A stretch of 64,000 nucleotides of DNA from Toxorhynchites rutilus septentrionalis (taxonomy: Eukaryota; Arthropoda; Insecta; Diptera; Culicidae), in assembly GCF_029784135.1 (NCBI RefSeq), contig NC_073746.1, positions 226,747,882 through 226,811,881 of the forward strand. Direction: 5' to 3'. The position numbers and the translations under genes were made by a program. Every line of letters starts with the position of its first letter. The first letter of the stretch is position 1. The notes under the pieces were generated by a model that did not search any database, was not told the DNA's origin, and saw nothing but the letters and a program-made list of their open reading frames with translations. This document shows positions 44,111 through 56,545 of the stretch, one piece after another.

Positions 44111-45446
44111 GAGTAACAGGAATTACGTTTGTTTCTTCAATATATATTTTTTTTATTGTGCTTCCATAAACATAATGTTCATAAAAAGATGTTACTGTGT
44201 ATGCTATTTGTCGGTTATAACCGGTTGGATGTTTTATACTTCGGATGCTTCTTGAGCAGACTTCCGTGAATCAAGCGTCTAGAACAAAAAAAAATCGAAT
44301 AAACCTTGACATTACCTGTTTTTGCGTTGTGCAATATATTTTATCGCCTTCTGTACATCTAACTTCTTATACATGATTAAGTATTTATCCTCCATGGAAA
44401 TTTTTTATTAAGTTTCCAACGAACATAAAGCAAATAATGCAAAAAGAAAGTATTAAATAAATCACCACTTACACACTAATGTACTGAGTTAAGCACATGA
44501 GTGGAACTGTTTGTTTGAAATGACTGATTTTTGCTTCAGTTTAAAGAATGAAATAAGCAGATTAAACCTTGTTCTCCATGGGGGGAAGACGTCGTTCAGC
44601 ATATCTGAATACATATCATCATTCATGTTGCTCGAGGCTACATATTATTACTAGAGGTTATCATCTTGGTTTATGCATTTTCTTACTGTGTCCTAATTGC
44701 GTTAATTTATGTCTAAAGTACCCCAAACTCTTGCATGCTTCATCAACTTCATATTATTTCATCTCGTTGATGGCACAAATTATACTGAGTTGATTTTATT
44801 TTGTTTGATGACTAAGACTATTATGAATCCATTAGATATTCACTTGTATTTTTTGTATAGTTTAATTCAAATATCGATGGAACTCCTATTCATGTTGACA
44901 CTATCGAGTATTGACCATGTTCAATACCGTTCATTATCTCCAAAGCGTTTTATATTGTTAGTCAAACCAGATATTATCAGTAATCATGTATTTATTTTCG
45001 CAGTTTCGAATTAATATTATGAAAACAGTTATTAATTATGAATAATTATAAATATGGCGTTCGAAAATCACAATTGAAATTGTAATGCGTAAACTTAAAC
45101 TGGTCTGAGAATATGTAACTCTTCTGAGTATAATGACAATACAATTTCCACCTAGAGCAACGGTTCATCAAAATGTATGCAAAATTTTAATCAATTTTAC
45201 AAGAGCTTTACTAAATGAAACAATTCACTTTCTTTCTAGGTGAGCATGAATCTGGATCTAATTTGAATTCCAACAGATGTAAGTAATTTACTGGTTTCAT
45301 TTTGGTTAGGTTGACTAAGTTGTGGTTAGTGTCGACATAAACTTTTTTATTTTCTGAATTTAAACAATCAATATTGACCCAATGTTATGTTTGTGGTTTG
45401 TGAAGCGTGGTTCCGAACACAAAGGATCCAACAATGCAAAATTATA

Positions 45447-46840
45447 CGGATCGGACTCGATTATATACAACATAAAAAAAATATTTTTTTATATTTCAAA
45501 CATGACTTATGTCAAGCGGAAATGAAATATTTTATCGTCAAAGTGAAAGTCAATTGACTGTTATTGGTACAGTGAAGTAAAAATCGTGATCACGGAAGAT
45601 TCCAGTTGAAGATTCACCAAAAAATTTTTTAAATGATTTTGCTACGAAATTATAAAACATAGAAGTTGGGTGTTAACAAACAAATTGTAGAGCGGTTAGA
45701 GAGCTTTAATTCAGTTGATACAGCTCTGAATCATATTTCGGACGCTTAAGGCACATGATGCAGAAAACAGATCTCAACTTTATGCACAGGTATTTATGGT
45801 TGATATTTTTAATAAATTAGTTCAATATGCTTTTAAGCTTTATACTTTCTAATGTTTTTAATCTATTTGATTGAAAACATAAAAAAATCATCGCATAAAA
45901 TGCTTTTTAAATCAAGCGAATAAGAATCAAACTTCGGACACCATTTATAAAAACAATCAAATTTCGGACACTTTATTTTGTAATTTTTTGAACGAAAATT
46001 ATATTGCACTTGATTATATTTTATAGTCAACTACAAAACACTCACCAAGCAATCACAGTAACCTGATAACAATGATGAGAACTGATGAAACACGAGAGAA
46101 ATTAAAATATTGATGAAGGAGTAAATTCTACGTGCTCACGCTAAGCAAATGTCAAACACAAACGATAATGAGGGGATTTTGTATTTTGGATGATTTTTTT
46201 TCTACTATGTGATAATTCAAATGTAATTCTTAAATGAAGTGATAGTGATAGGGATTACTCTAAAGAAGCAATTGTGATATTGATTTTATAGTTATATGAT
46301 CAGTGCATCAAGAAATTAAAGATATTAGAACAAAGTGTCCGAAATATGATTCAGATTAGTAGAAACATTTCAATGTATTATGTATTTTTTGGATAAAATT
46401 AAGGATAACACCTTTAAAATGACTTGCTTTTAAATTTTTCGCTCCTAAAATGTCACTTAAATCCACTAATGTGGAAGTTCCACAACTATATAAAATATTC
46501 TTATTTCAAAAATGGAAGCAACAGAATTGTCCTACGTAGCAGAGCTTTTGGAAAACTGCCCGAAACAGAGAAAGAGTTCAATCATTGATGAATTTCGAAC
46601 ATATGCGTAGAAGGATTTTTTTCATCAAATAGGATCCTCTATCACCTCCCGAAAGAATTCGAATTTTTTATATGTAAGAGGTATTTTATGGCTTTAAGGG
46701 TATGAATCAAAAATAAAATTCTTCTTTCATTAAAAAGAACGAAAAATATATGCATAAAAAACAAATAAAAATAATATTTTTTTATTCGATTATATACAGT
46801 GGAAAGAAATCGGAGTATGTATATAATCAAGTCCGTCCTA
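45447..46840. mobile_element. pogo-like element, copy 3 (inverted), with nested element
   Basis: Left end CGGATCGGACTCGATTATAT after TA (45445-45446); right end ATATAATCAAGTCCGTCC. Internal sequence is the inverse of 24290-24740 and 34540-34900 (TTAACACCCAACTTCTATG-type, CCGCTCTACAATTTG, TATGCGTAGAAGGATTTTTT). Interrupted at 45726-46354. Confidence 0.8.
45726..46354. mobile_element. nested TIR element in pogo-like copy 3
   Basis: TIR CTGAATCATATTTCGGAC at the left and its inverse GTCCGAAATATGATTCAG at the right; 629 bp. Internal TTCGGACAC(C/T).TT repeats occur at about 45935 and 45965. The two other copies of the host element lack it between TTGATA and GAAAC. Target duplication not clear. 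Class unknown. Confidence 0.85.
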
Positions 46841-46842
46841 TA

Positions 46843-47486
46843 GTAATTTTTCAAAGAAAACATGAAAAAGTTGTTGCTAGAAAAACTCTTTCCCTGAAAA
46901 ATTTAAGTTTCAATTTTTAAAATACAAAAAAAAACAAATTCTTGAGGCAGCATTCTAGTCTAGAATTTTGAAAAAAATCACCAAAATGACTTGCCGAGGT
47001 GCATACGATAGCGGCATCTTTACTAATTCAGAATCTGTTCGATTTTTTTGTTCCAAATCAGAAGGGCTGGAATCGTTTACGCCATGGCACTACTTTTTTT
47101 AACCCTTTCACTTCATCGACTCTTAACTATTTTAGTTATGAATATTTTTTCTCCGTTTAATTTTGTTTTATTGTCAAAAGATAGATGAACAAATAATGAT
47201 ATGACGTATAGTAAAATGTTCTTTGTTTTATTTTTACGAAGTTCGGAAAAACGTCCGAAATTCATGTCTCGACACTAGAATACCCCCTTTAAACAAAATT
47301 TCATTGAAAAAAAATATTTTGAAAATTTTGAATTTCGAATTTTTCTCAAAAATATATGTTTTTTTAGATTCTGAAAAAAAATTCCCTTACAATCTCCTAC
47401 AAGTCACCCCTTAAATCGGAAGATGGGGACTTTTACAGGGAAAGAGTTTTTCCAACAACTGATTCATGTTTTCTTTGAAAAATTAC
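46843..47486. mobile_element. TA-flanked long-TIR element
   Basis: TIRs of ~55 bp: GTAATTTTTCAAAGAAAACA...AAACTCTTTCCCTG at 46843-46905 and the inverse CAGGGAAAGAGTTTTTCCAA...AAAAATTAC at 47437-47486. TA at 46841-46842 and 47487-47488. 644 bp, no transposase. Abuts the right end of the pogo-like element, possibly sharing its TA. Confidence 0.88.
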
Positions 47487-47754
47487 TATTAATATTTAAC
47501 TCGTAACATTTTTATGTATAAATTATCGCGATTTACATGTTCTGTAAACTTTTTTCTGTCAAACGCGAGAATTTACAAAAATTTTACGAGTAAAACATGA
47601 TTTTTTCAGGAGTCTCCAGACAAAAATACCATGTACCTAGTCCAGAAACTATAAAAGATTGAAAGTTGATGCCTTCGACAAAAGTTCATATATCTAGTAC
47701 CTTGTCGAATACGCTATATCGCAATCCTGACTTTAAACAAAATTAGGATCAGTT

Positions 47755-47825
47755 GTAATTTTTCTCAAAGAAAACATAAAAAGTTGTTAGGAAGACTTTT
47801 TCCCTGTGAAAAAGTTTCTAACAAC
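47755..47825. repeat. left-TIR relic of the same TA element family
   Basis: TTGTAATTTTTCTCAAAGAA, ACATAAAAAGTTGTTAGG and GACTTTTTCCCTG repeat the left TIR of 46843-47486; no right end follows. Confidence 0.75.
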
Positions 47826-47996
47826 TGAGAAAATGAATATAAAATTTTAAAATGTTTTTTCAGTGTAATGTTTTTTTGAAAAAACTGGTTTTTTATGAAA
47901 ATTTATACAATTTTCCAATTTTTTTTGGAAAATTTTTTTTTTTGGAATTTTTTTTTCTTTCGACCAGAATTTCTTGGATATTAAAGTTTTCGAGCT

Positions 47997-48485
47997 AGGG
48001 GGTCTCCGTAGCCACATTGGTTGTGCGTTCGCTTAGTAAGCGATCGATCGTGAGTTCAAAACTCAGGGCCCTCATTGACCATCTTTGTGTTGTTACAGAA
48101 TAGCTACGTCCACGCAACAATCAACAGCGATGGAGATCGATCCTCGGAAGAAATTAAATCGATTCATCCATACAACTGCTTTGCTCTGCAAAACACATCG
48201 GGCTGCTGTTCTATAAATAACTCAACAATGATCAATCAACTGTCTCCGCTGTCCGGTGGTCTAACTGGATAATGGAAGAACGGAAAGAATACTCTTACGC
48301 CTAAATGGCTACTGTGTAAATGTACCATATGCAATGGTATAGAAGGAATACTGGCGAATGGCAACTGTGTAATGTAATGTGCTATAATTATAGATATGAT
48401 AACCGTGTGACATGTACACGATTAAAATTCGGCTCTGTTACAGCAAAAATGCTAATGAGCCTAAAATAAATAAATGGGATAAAAA
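47997..48485 (+). mobile_element. tRNA-derived SINE-3
   Basis: TSD AAAGTTTTCGAGCT (47983-47996) and AAAGTTTTTGAGCT (48486-48499), 14 bp with one mismatch. Head GTCTCCGTAGCCACATTGGT and GATCGTGAGTTCAAAACTC are A- and B-box-like. Long body (~380 bp) with a tail ATAAATAAATGGGATAAAAA. The body after ACAATGATCAATCAACTG may derive from a LINE 3' end, the usual source of SINE tails. Confidence 0.85.
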
Positions 48486-48868
48486 AAAGTTTTTGAGCTT
48501 TTTGTAAAAAAAAAATAAAAAAAATTGGACCTTTTCAAGAAGTAGTCTAATTCTTTTTCGAAGATTTCGAGTAGCTTAAATGACCAATGTCTTAACACCT
48601 ACAATGTATCACTGCAGTTTAAGATGTTGCTGCCAATGGTCAGTCGAGTTGGCATGAAATTCGTCTATAGATTTTTTGAGAAAAAGCTAAGATAAAAAAT
48701 TCTGTTAGATTAAAAACACATTTGATTATGACAACCCTGCTTCTCATACACATAATTTTAAGAAAACTAATTGATCGGATCATGTTGGATTCTCAAAATC
48801 TTCGAAAACCACAAATCGCACCCAACTGTGCCCACGTTAAGGACTTGTGTATATCACGCACAGTATGA

Positions 48869-49050
48869 TCATATTGATCCATTCATAATTTAGGCTTTCT
48901 TCAGAATATTGCCTTTTCTTGGGCATTTTAAAAGTGTTCACCTCAATACACTCGACACAGAGAAAGTTTATTCCTGCTATGCGCGAAGGACACAATAAAT
49001 AAACTGCAGCGCGCCAAGCGGTTGCCATAGACATCATGTGGACAAAACAA
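48869..49050. repeat. dispersed repeat, copy 1
   Basis: Similar in the same direction to 63664-63840: CATATTGATCCATTCA, ATATTGCC(T/C)TTTCTTG, CAATACA, AACTGCAGC(G/A)CGCCAAGCG and GGACAAA(A/C). About three-quarters identical by eye. Nature unknown. Confidence 0.65.
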
Positions 49051-51540
49051 CATTATTGAATTGGACAACTCAATGGTGATCGATTAAAAGTTAGCTAGAA
49101 TGAGGGGCGCATTGACATCAATAGATGGTGTATTTTATGTGATTCCGTAAAAATATATTATAAAAATACTGTAAATCATGAAAAAGACAATTTTATTTAT
49201 ATGTATTGAAACATTCGAATACCTGATTTGACAAAGGTGTGCTAAATTATAGCATCCAAAAAAGTGGACAAATCATGGTCATATTTTCGACTGGACAAAC
49301 CAAAATTATTTACCTTACCTGTACCAATATGGATAAAAACAACTTGTAATTCAAAAGCACAATAAGTTCTACACAATAAGGAGTTGTTCATCAAACGCAA
49401 ACCTAACACAAAACAATGGTTGTTTCATAAATATTTTCGTTTATTCATCCGGATATGCTTGAGTATCTTATTTGACACTATTTAAATAAAGGCATTGTTT
49501 TGATCTTCCCGGAAGACTACAACCCGCTCTCAAGTGCCTAGGGAAATGGCGACAGCATAAATTTCTCATACCATCATAACTTGGGGAGTTCAATTTGTAC
49601 CAATCTAACAATAATTCTCATAGTATCCGTGTCCGGAGCTGCCGATTCTCTTGCATTATATTAACATGGCGAAAATCCGGTATGGTCAGATAATGCTAAT
49701 TTGAGCTACATGTTCCGTTGAAACCAATTCCGTTTCTAGTACGGAATGACTGTAATTAGCATATAAATAATGAACAACAGCTACCGGTTCGCATTTGCAT
49801 GTTTATTTGTTTTGATCTGCGTATATGTTTGCGTTCGTTTCTAATTATTGCCAATGTATAGCATTGAATCGTGTCACTGAACAAAATATCTTTATTCAAT
49901 CTTGATCTTCAAATTGTTTTCAAGATCACAACCGAATTGGTAAATTCGACAATCAATCAAGGCGGCGAAATGCAACACAAATCACCGAAACAAATTGCGC
50001 TAAAGCCACTGTCAATTTATGTCGATGACGTTCGTTCCGGACCCGCTGCTGGTGACGATACGCTTATTTAGAATCCGTCATACTCTCACCATTACCCGGT
50101 AGGTGTTGATGACCGTCAATTCTACAGTGGTTGAACGATTTTCTCTCGGCTGTTCGGAACCACAGCCGAGACACAATCATTCGCAACCAATTCGTGAAAC
50201 TTGTGTCCACGCAAATTAGACTAAGACGACCGCACAGTTCGATTTTTCCCACCCGTTCAGTTTTATTTTTTTCTCTCTATCCGTGTGCTTTAAATATTTG
50301 AATCCCATATTTCCTGCTTTCGTCGTTCGAATCGATAGAAAATATACGACAGCATTGTGTGTAAAATATAAGTTCTACACCGTGTTGCTGACTACTGCGG
50401 TTTACGTTGTTTCCAATGGTAATGTTCCCGTTTTTTTATATGCGCTGTAAATTAACACTTCGACACGTGTACCGTTTCCAATGCGAACTGATATTCTGTG
50501 CCAAAGGGTGACATATGAAATCAGTTCCATGAATCAAATCGTGTTATATGCTTGCAGCTGTTATCAGCAGACTCTTATTTTTCTTTTAATTATAAGCATC
50601 AACACATGCCACGAAAAAGACAACGTTACTCGTAGGTCAAAGTCGTTAGAATATAATCCAAGGAAGACATATAAAAGTTGACCGGTTCGAAACGATCGGA
50701 GTAATAAAACACTCTCCTCTGAAACAAAGTTGCGAACACTGTGCATCGTTTAAACAAAGAACCTGTAAAGCAAATATGCTGAGTTTGAGTATAAAAAGTT
50801 TATTTAGTGTTAATCTGTGCTATCAATGAGCAGCAGAAGGTTCAAGTTTGCTGCACTCGATGGAATCTTAGGTTATCACGAGGTTCATCAGATGCTGCTC
50901 ATTTCAATCAGAGTGTAATCAAAACAAACTTAGTGATAATATTCGACGGCATATATTTCATTTTGAACTTCATTACCCCGTGGAAATAGACACGTGAAAC
51001 ATTGGATTTTTGATATGGGCCCTTCCCCATTTCGATGGTTGCGCTCCCATTTCCAATACTCTTCTGACCACCTCTAATATGTAAGGAACATGTATGTCAA
51101 GTTTGATGAATATCTGTCAAGGCGTTCCAGAGATATGGAGGAATATAATTATATATTTATACAGCCATTCCATGCCAAACCGATTAAGTGGTTCTCAAAA
51201 TATTATACACTTATTTTTTTATTTTTTCATTAGAGTGCCCGCTTCCATTCCGAAAAAAAGGTCTATAACTCTCTGTCATTGATAAAATTCGAACATACGC
51301 GTTGAAGGGATTCAAATATGATCACAAATATGAATACAAATTGAAAAAATAAAATTTAACATAAAACATATTTGCTCAAAATTATTTAGACGATATACTC
51401 CGTTTAATAAAAAAAACATCGTCGGATGCAATATACATTCAAAATAATAAAAACAAAAAGAAACTTCAGAAAACTGTTCACATAAAGATATCCGTCAGTC
51501 TTCGTCAGTCAAAATCGTTACGAAAATAAAAAAAAGAAGT
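49050..51540. other. unassigned sequence
   Basis: Moderately AT-rich, frames up to 66 codons, no repeats recognised apart from short shared words. Possible unique host DNA. Confidence 0.35.
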
Positions 51541-51650
51541 GGGTTATATCTGTGATATAATCGCAAGGTAGACGTAGGACTACCGTTGGCTCGGTAATCA
51601 TTTATTTGAAATTGCATCTGAATCAATTCTCAATGAAAGAACGAATAAAT
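51540..51650 (-). repeat. inverted copy of the TCCTACGTCA repeat
   Basis: GTGGGTTATATCTGTGATAT, CGCAAGGTAGACGTAGGACT and TCATTTATTTGAAATTG are the inverse of 1790-1900, in the same order. Confidence 0.75.
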
Positions 51651-51934
51651 ATTTTGAAAGATTGCTGAAAGTTTTTTTGTTAGTGTGTGGATGGATGAGT
51701 ATAAGTATGGAATTGTTATTAACATTAAATTCAACTCTTTCGAGCTTGTTGGTGGTCCCGAAACGAACCGATGGAATTTGAGTGGTCTTGTAAAAGCAAC
51801 TGAAGATGTTTGATAAATGATTAATTTTTGTTTTCGTGTAAAAAAAACCAAGATTTTTCATGATCACCCCATGCGCAGAATAGAAACTGAGGGCGCCATT
51901 TCACGGTGAAAACGAAATAAAGTCTATATAACCT

Positions 51935-52120
51935 TATGGCAATTTTTCATGACTGTTTCATGCGAAAGCAGAACAGAACCTGATGCTATTGGATTGCATC
52001 ACGGGAACACCAGGTCGAATGCGTAAATGGGTGCGAATATTCCTTCGCTCGGACGCATTCACACGCAAACAATTTTTCACGACTGTTCCATGCGAAAGCA
52101 GAACAGAAACTGATGCGAGT
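51935..52120. repeat. short tandem duplication (GCGAAAGCAGAACAGAA)
   Basis: CATGACTGTTTCATGCGAAA, GCAGAACAGAACCTGATGC (51949-51988) recurs as CACGACTGTTCCATGCGAAA, GCAGAACAGAAACTGATGC (52078-52117), ~130 bp apart. A shorter echo (GCGAGCAAAAGAAATCACAG) follows at 52165. Confidence 0.75.
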
Positions 52121-52339
52121 AAAAGTACTCACGCCTTGCCTGTGTCCGCTATGGTTTCCCATACACTAATGCAAGCGAGCAAAAGAAATCACAGCTTGCA
52201 TGTATTCGCTATGACGGTGTCTAGATTTTGCGTCCGTGTTCGGGGACACATTGCGATTACCAATCATCATCGATGAGCTAGATTGTTATGATTTCATTAA
52301 CTTGCTTTCAAAGCAATTTTTCAGCTATTGAAACGATTT

Positions 52340-52540
52340 TTTGGACCAATAAGTGACAATCATATAACTCGTTGACATTTTATCCTTCGGATGAAGTGAT
52401 TATTATACCACTCCATTCAGCATGTAAAGAGATATTAACGTTCAAAACCTTGCATTCCAGCGTCACTCTCTCTTTATCGGAACTTTGAACTTACACCCCG
52501 GTACAGAAATGAAAGACGTAGTCCTACGTCAAAAAAAATC
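52340..52540. repeat. dispersed repeat ending in perfect dyad
   Basis: AATCATATAACTCGTTGACA, GGATGAAGTGATTATTATAC and CACTCCATTCAGC match 61160-61230. AAAACCTTG...CAGCGTCACTCTCTC matches 1738-1768. It ends with the perfect dyad GACGTAGTCCTACGTC at 52515-52530 and an A run. Confidence 0.65.
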
Positions 52541-55500
52541 GGCTGTTGGGAAAATACAACCTTAACGTGTGAAATACAGTTTCTCTTAAATTTTGCTAGT
52601 GTTGTTGCCATTTAATATGTCGTGGCATCGAGTTGAAAACACTTATTCCTTTAAAATATAGCGAATTTCGTGAAGCACATGTTGAGAAATGGAGTGTTCT
52701 CATTTCATCCACCTTTCTAGTATCTTTCTATGGATGAAAATCACTTCCTATTTCAACTCGTTTATACAAATATCGAGGTAGCAAACCGTTAACTATTTAA
52801 AAAATGAACACCATAGTTAAATACACAATTCTTTGCTTTATGGATAACCATTGCAGAGCGTTCAGCATCAAATATGGGGAAGTGAAAATATTACAATCAA
52901 ACGCATTATTCTGTTCTGCGAGCGCTGTAATCACGATATTTGTATTTCTTCGGTTAGAAAATAAAATGGAAGAGCAAAAGTCTAGATGAGCAGAGATGAT
53001 AACTGTATAGTTGTATTATAATGCGAATAATTAAATCGTGACTTGGTCCACGATTTTTTTTTATTAAATTAAAAGTATCAATTTATCATACTCCTTACCC
53101 TAGAGTCTCGAATCGTGCATACATTCATTTTTGACACTCCAAAACTCAGAAGATGTAATGGGAAAAATATTCTACTTCGATTCTTCCTGCATCATGTTTG
53201 TTCATTTAATGTTTTTTTTTTGTTTGGACGGCAAATTCATATTCATTATTTTTCTATGCGACATAAATAAAATGAATTAAGACGTCCGTGTGGCGTTTAT
53301 TTTTCTCCAAAACAAAAACAAGATGACTAATATTTGTTTGTATCCGATGAGTTTTATATCTCCTCGACTTGTGGCCTTCAACTCGTTCCATAAACACGGT
53401 CACCTTGTGAGCGTCTAAAAATATCAAACTGTCGTTCACTGCCGCAAAACATTGGTATCTCTGACTATTTTTACCTCAAATTCTATCGAACCCAGGTGAG
53501 GAAAACAACTGTCATCCAAATTAATTGGCATGGGAGAATCGATCAGAGTTTATTTCTAAATGTCCCAGAAATAATGCTTTCGTTAATTAAATTGTTCCAT
53601 GTGAGGCTTTCGTCTCGTGAATGCAGTCGTTATCATTTACTCATCGAAGGTTAGATTTACGTCACTGGAGCGCTGAAGTGTATACAGACAAAATAACGAG
53701 ATTACGTGGCCACTATCCCAAGCATCCGTTGCGTGATACAATACTGATAACAGTTCGTAGCGTCGATAACTCAAACCCAATCCGGTTACGTAAAAATGAT
53801 CACCTGGATGAGCCAACGCTTAACCAACCAATTACACGTAAAATATGCAAAAATAGATCCAAATGTCGGCTGAGCTCGTCTTCGAACATATGATCCACAT
53901 AATAGTTCGTGTTTCTGCGCTCAACTCATAACTCTGCGCCAACGTTTGTTGGTTTGTGTTTTGTTCTTCTGTTTTCTCTCCTCAAATCGCCGAGTCAACC
54001 TTGAGAAAACGGAGAAAGTTGGACAGCGAGCACGCGGTTTATTATGGTCCATGAGGAAGCTTCGGATGTCTTTGAATATCCAAAATTAACCCAATACTGC
54101 GTTTTTTATGAACCATTTGATAATCTTAATAATATAACTGCTGAGTTATGGTCAACGGATTTTGCTTAGATTTTATTCATGTGCCATAGTTTTTCTTCGT
54201 TGAAGTGCGACTTCGAGAGGATGTTGTTAATTTAATCAACAATAGTGATTCAGAAGTAGAAAAAAACACCATGCTCTAAACAAACAAAAACACAATGCCG
54301 ATAGTTGGACGCGATTGCAGAAGTTCGTAAGAAAAGCTGGGGTTCTCCAAACAACCTGGAGGGTGCATTCGACTGAACAAAATAAAGCAGCAATAAAGTG
54401 GAAAGTGAAGTTGATAATGTGCTGGGAGAGTCTTTTATTTTGTCTGGACGGAACGATGGCACGTTGCTCATAAAGCTTATGCGGAATTATGTAGACGCTT
54501 ATCGGAACTGTATCAGTTCGAAAAATAGAAAATTGTTCGAAAGGTCGGAGTTTTGTTTTCTTTTGTTTGTTACCGGTGATGTTTTATCGTTTCATGGTCA
54601 CAAACACGCTTTCGTACATCCGACAAAAGTGGAATTGCGATGGAAATGGTTCCATTTTATGCACTGCTACACGTGTGTCGTTTTGAATTTGCGTACGTTC
54701 GTTCGACTGCGATGGTTTAAACATGAGGAATGAATTCCGATGTAAAGAAAACAAAACAGCTTTTTTTCTCTTAAATGCCACCTTCGATATGGGTCGTTGA
54801 CATTGTACCGATCATCACAATGCTATACTGGGAAAATTGGGTTTGATACATTGGGTGTATCAGTCTTTGTACCAGGGCAATAGAAAAAAAAGTCAAACTT
54901 GTTTTCGTTATTTAGAAAGCTTATAACCGGAGTGTCCAAAGTGTCAGTCGACTGGTCGTCAACATTATTATCTTTAGCCGCCCGACTGTGAACGTTTTAA
55001 AATTCACTATGTACAACAATGTTATAGGGCTGATGTTCGCAAATATTTGAAGCTTTTAAAATTTGAAGCGAAATATGGAAAAATGGATAATATATAGATG
55101 CAACTCTTGTTAAACTGCTTGGCTCTGCTTGGTCAAAGGGGTCAAAGGGTATAAATCGTGAATGCGTGTGGGATTCAGTTGTGTGTACCAATGCTTGTCA
55201 AATTGGGAGCAAGTCAATCTAGGAAAAGGTTGCATATATTCCGATCTTTAATCGATCGACTCGAAATCGAATTGACTGTGACCCATCGGTAGTTAAGTTC
55301 GTACCCAAAGACAAAGACACCAGCAAGCTTTTATTCTGGTCGTTCAAAATTGGACTTGATTCATCGCTTAAAAGCAGACGATTTGACTCTGCACATGACC
55401 GGAAGGATTACTGTTTAGAGAGTTTGAAGATAAGGCATTTTCAGCTGTCGCTGAGGAGGAAATCACGCCACGCTGTTAGTTTTCCAAGAAGCCATGAACC
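52540..55500. other. unassigned sequence
   Basis: Frames up to 111 codons (54398-54733) with no recognisable domain. Mixed composition and no repeats matched. Could be host intergenic or intronic DNA. Confidence 0.35.
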
Positions 55501-55510
55501 AACAACTTAA

Positions 55511-55753
55511 CCCTTTACAGCCCAAGCCCGCCTTTAGACGGGCTTCGCAGATTCTCTTTTCGAATTATTCAGACATTATTTTCAATGTTCACCCCCACTA
55601 AAACGTCTTTAGAATATTTTCATCTATCACACATACACATTGTTTTTATGCTGGCAGCTTTCTGCTAGGAGTATTTTATGTTGAAAGTCGGAAATTCGAG
55701 ATAAAAGTGGAGTAAGTTCTTTTAGATGAATAAAAAACTTGGGCGGTAGAGTG
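55511..55753. mobile_element. TTAA MITE, family 4
   Basis: TTAA at 55507-55510 and 55754-55757. TIRs: left CCCTTTACAGCCCAAG, right read inward CACTCTACCGCCCAAG. 243 bp. A GCCCGCC...GACGGGC hairpin lies just inside the left end (55527-55546). No coding capacity. Confidence 0.9.
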
Positions 55754-55989
55754 TTAAGCATATTGGCAGCCTATTCAGTCGTCTTCAATCGACTTCAGTC
55801 GTACCGGAGCTGTGTTAGGGTGCGGTAATGATCTTCCAAAGTGTTTCAGCAGACATGTACTTATTTGATTCGATCAACTTGATTCGACTAACTTAATCAA
55901 GCTGTCTTCGAGCATCAGTCGCTGCTTTTCCGTTCCTGCCATTCAAGTCGTCTCGGCCCTGAGTCTAGCGCAAGAGTTGAGGTCTTCCA

Positions 55990-56545
55990 AACAGCATGTC
56001 AATGCAAATGCTCTATCAGTTTTTCTGAAACAATAGCTAGAAGCATTCGCTTAATGGTGACGAACGTCACTAAACGCGTTCAAATGCGCGGTAATCTCAT
56101 ATGGACACGAACACTCTCTTCTTCACATTAGTTATACAGCATACAGCATACAGCAAGAATCGTCTGTCAAATATTTGGGCATCCTGTTCGATTCGCAGTT
56201 AACCTTCAAGGAAGGTTACATTCGTCGTATCTAAAACCTCTTCACAGCTGGGATTCCTCTTTCGCTTTGCAAAAAAGTTTAGGGATATATATCGCCTAAG
56301 AGCTTTCTAACGCTCATTTGTGCACCCCATCCAGAATGAAATTCAACGCATTGCAGTCTTACCTTCACAGTGAAAAATCCTTCGCTTTGCTCTACGTTAT
56401 CTCGGAAGGACGGATCCATTGAACCTGCCTGGTTGAATGCTTATAAAGCTGGAGTTACTAGAAGAGAGACGCAGCATGGCCAAAGCCGGCTTCATTGGAG
56501 ACTTCCTGCAAGACAATACTGATTATCATGTTACTTTATTTCAAT
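55990..56545 (+). pseudogene. LINE ORF2 C-terminal relic
   Basis: Frames give SSVKYLGILFDSQLTFKEG, then SSQLGFLFRFAKKFRDIYRL, IQNEIQRIAVLPSQ, ILRFALRYLGRTDPLNLPG and LIKLELLEERRSMAKAGFIG. The same domain and close family as 35900-36300. Stops and shifts throughout. Confidence 0.88.

Noticed and set aside
54398..54733. 111-codon frame
   Set aside because: No recognisable motif; an overlapping minus-strand frame of similar quality exists.
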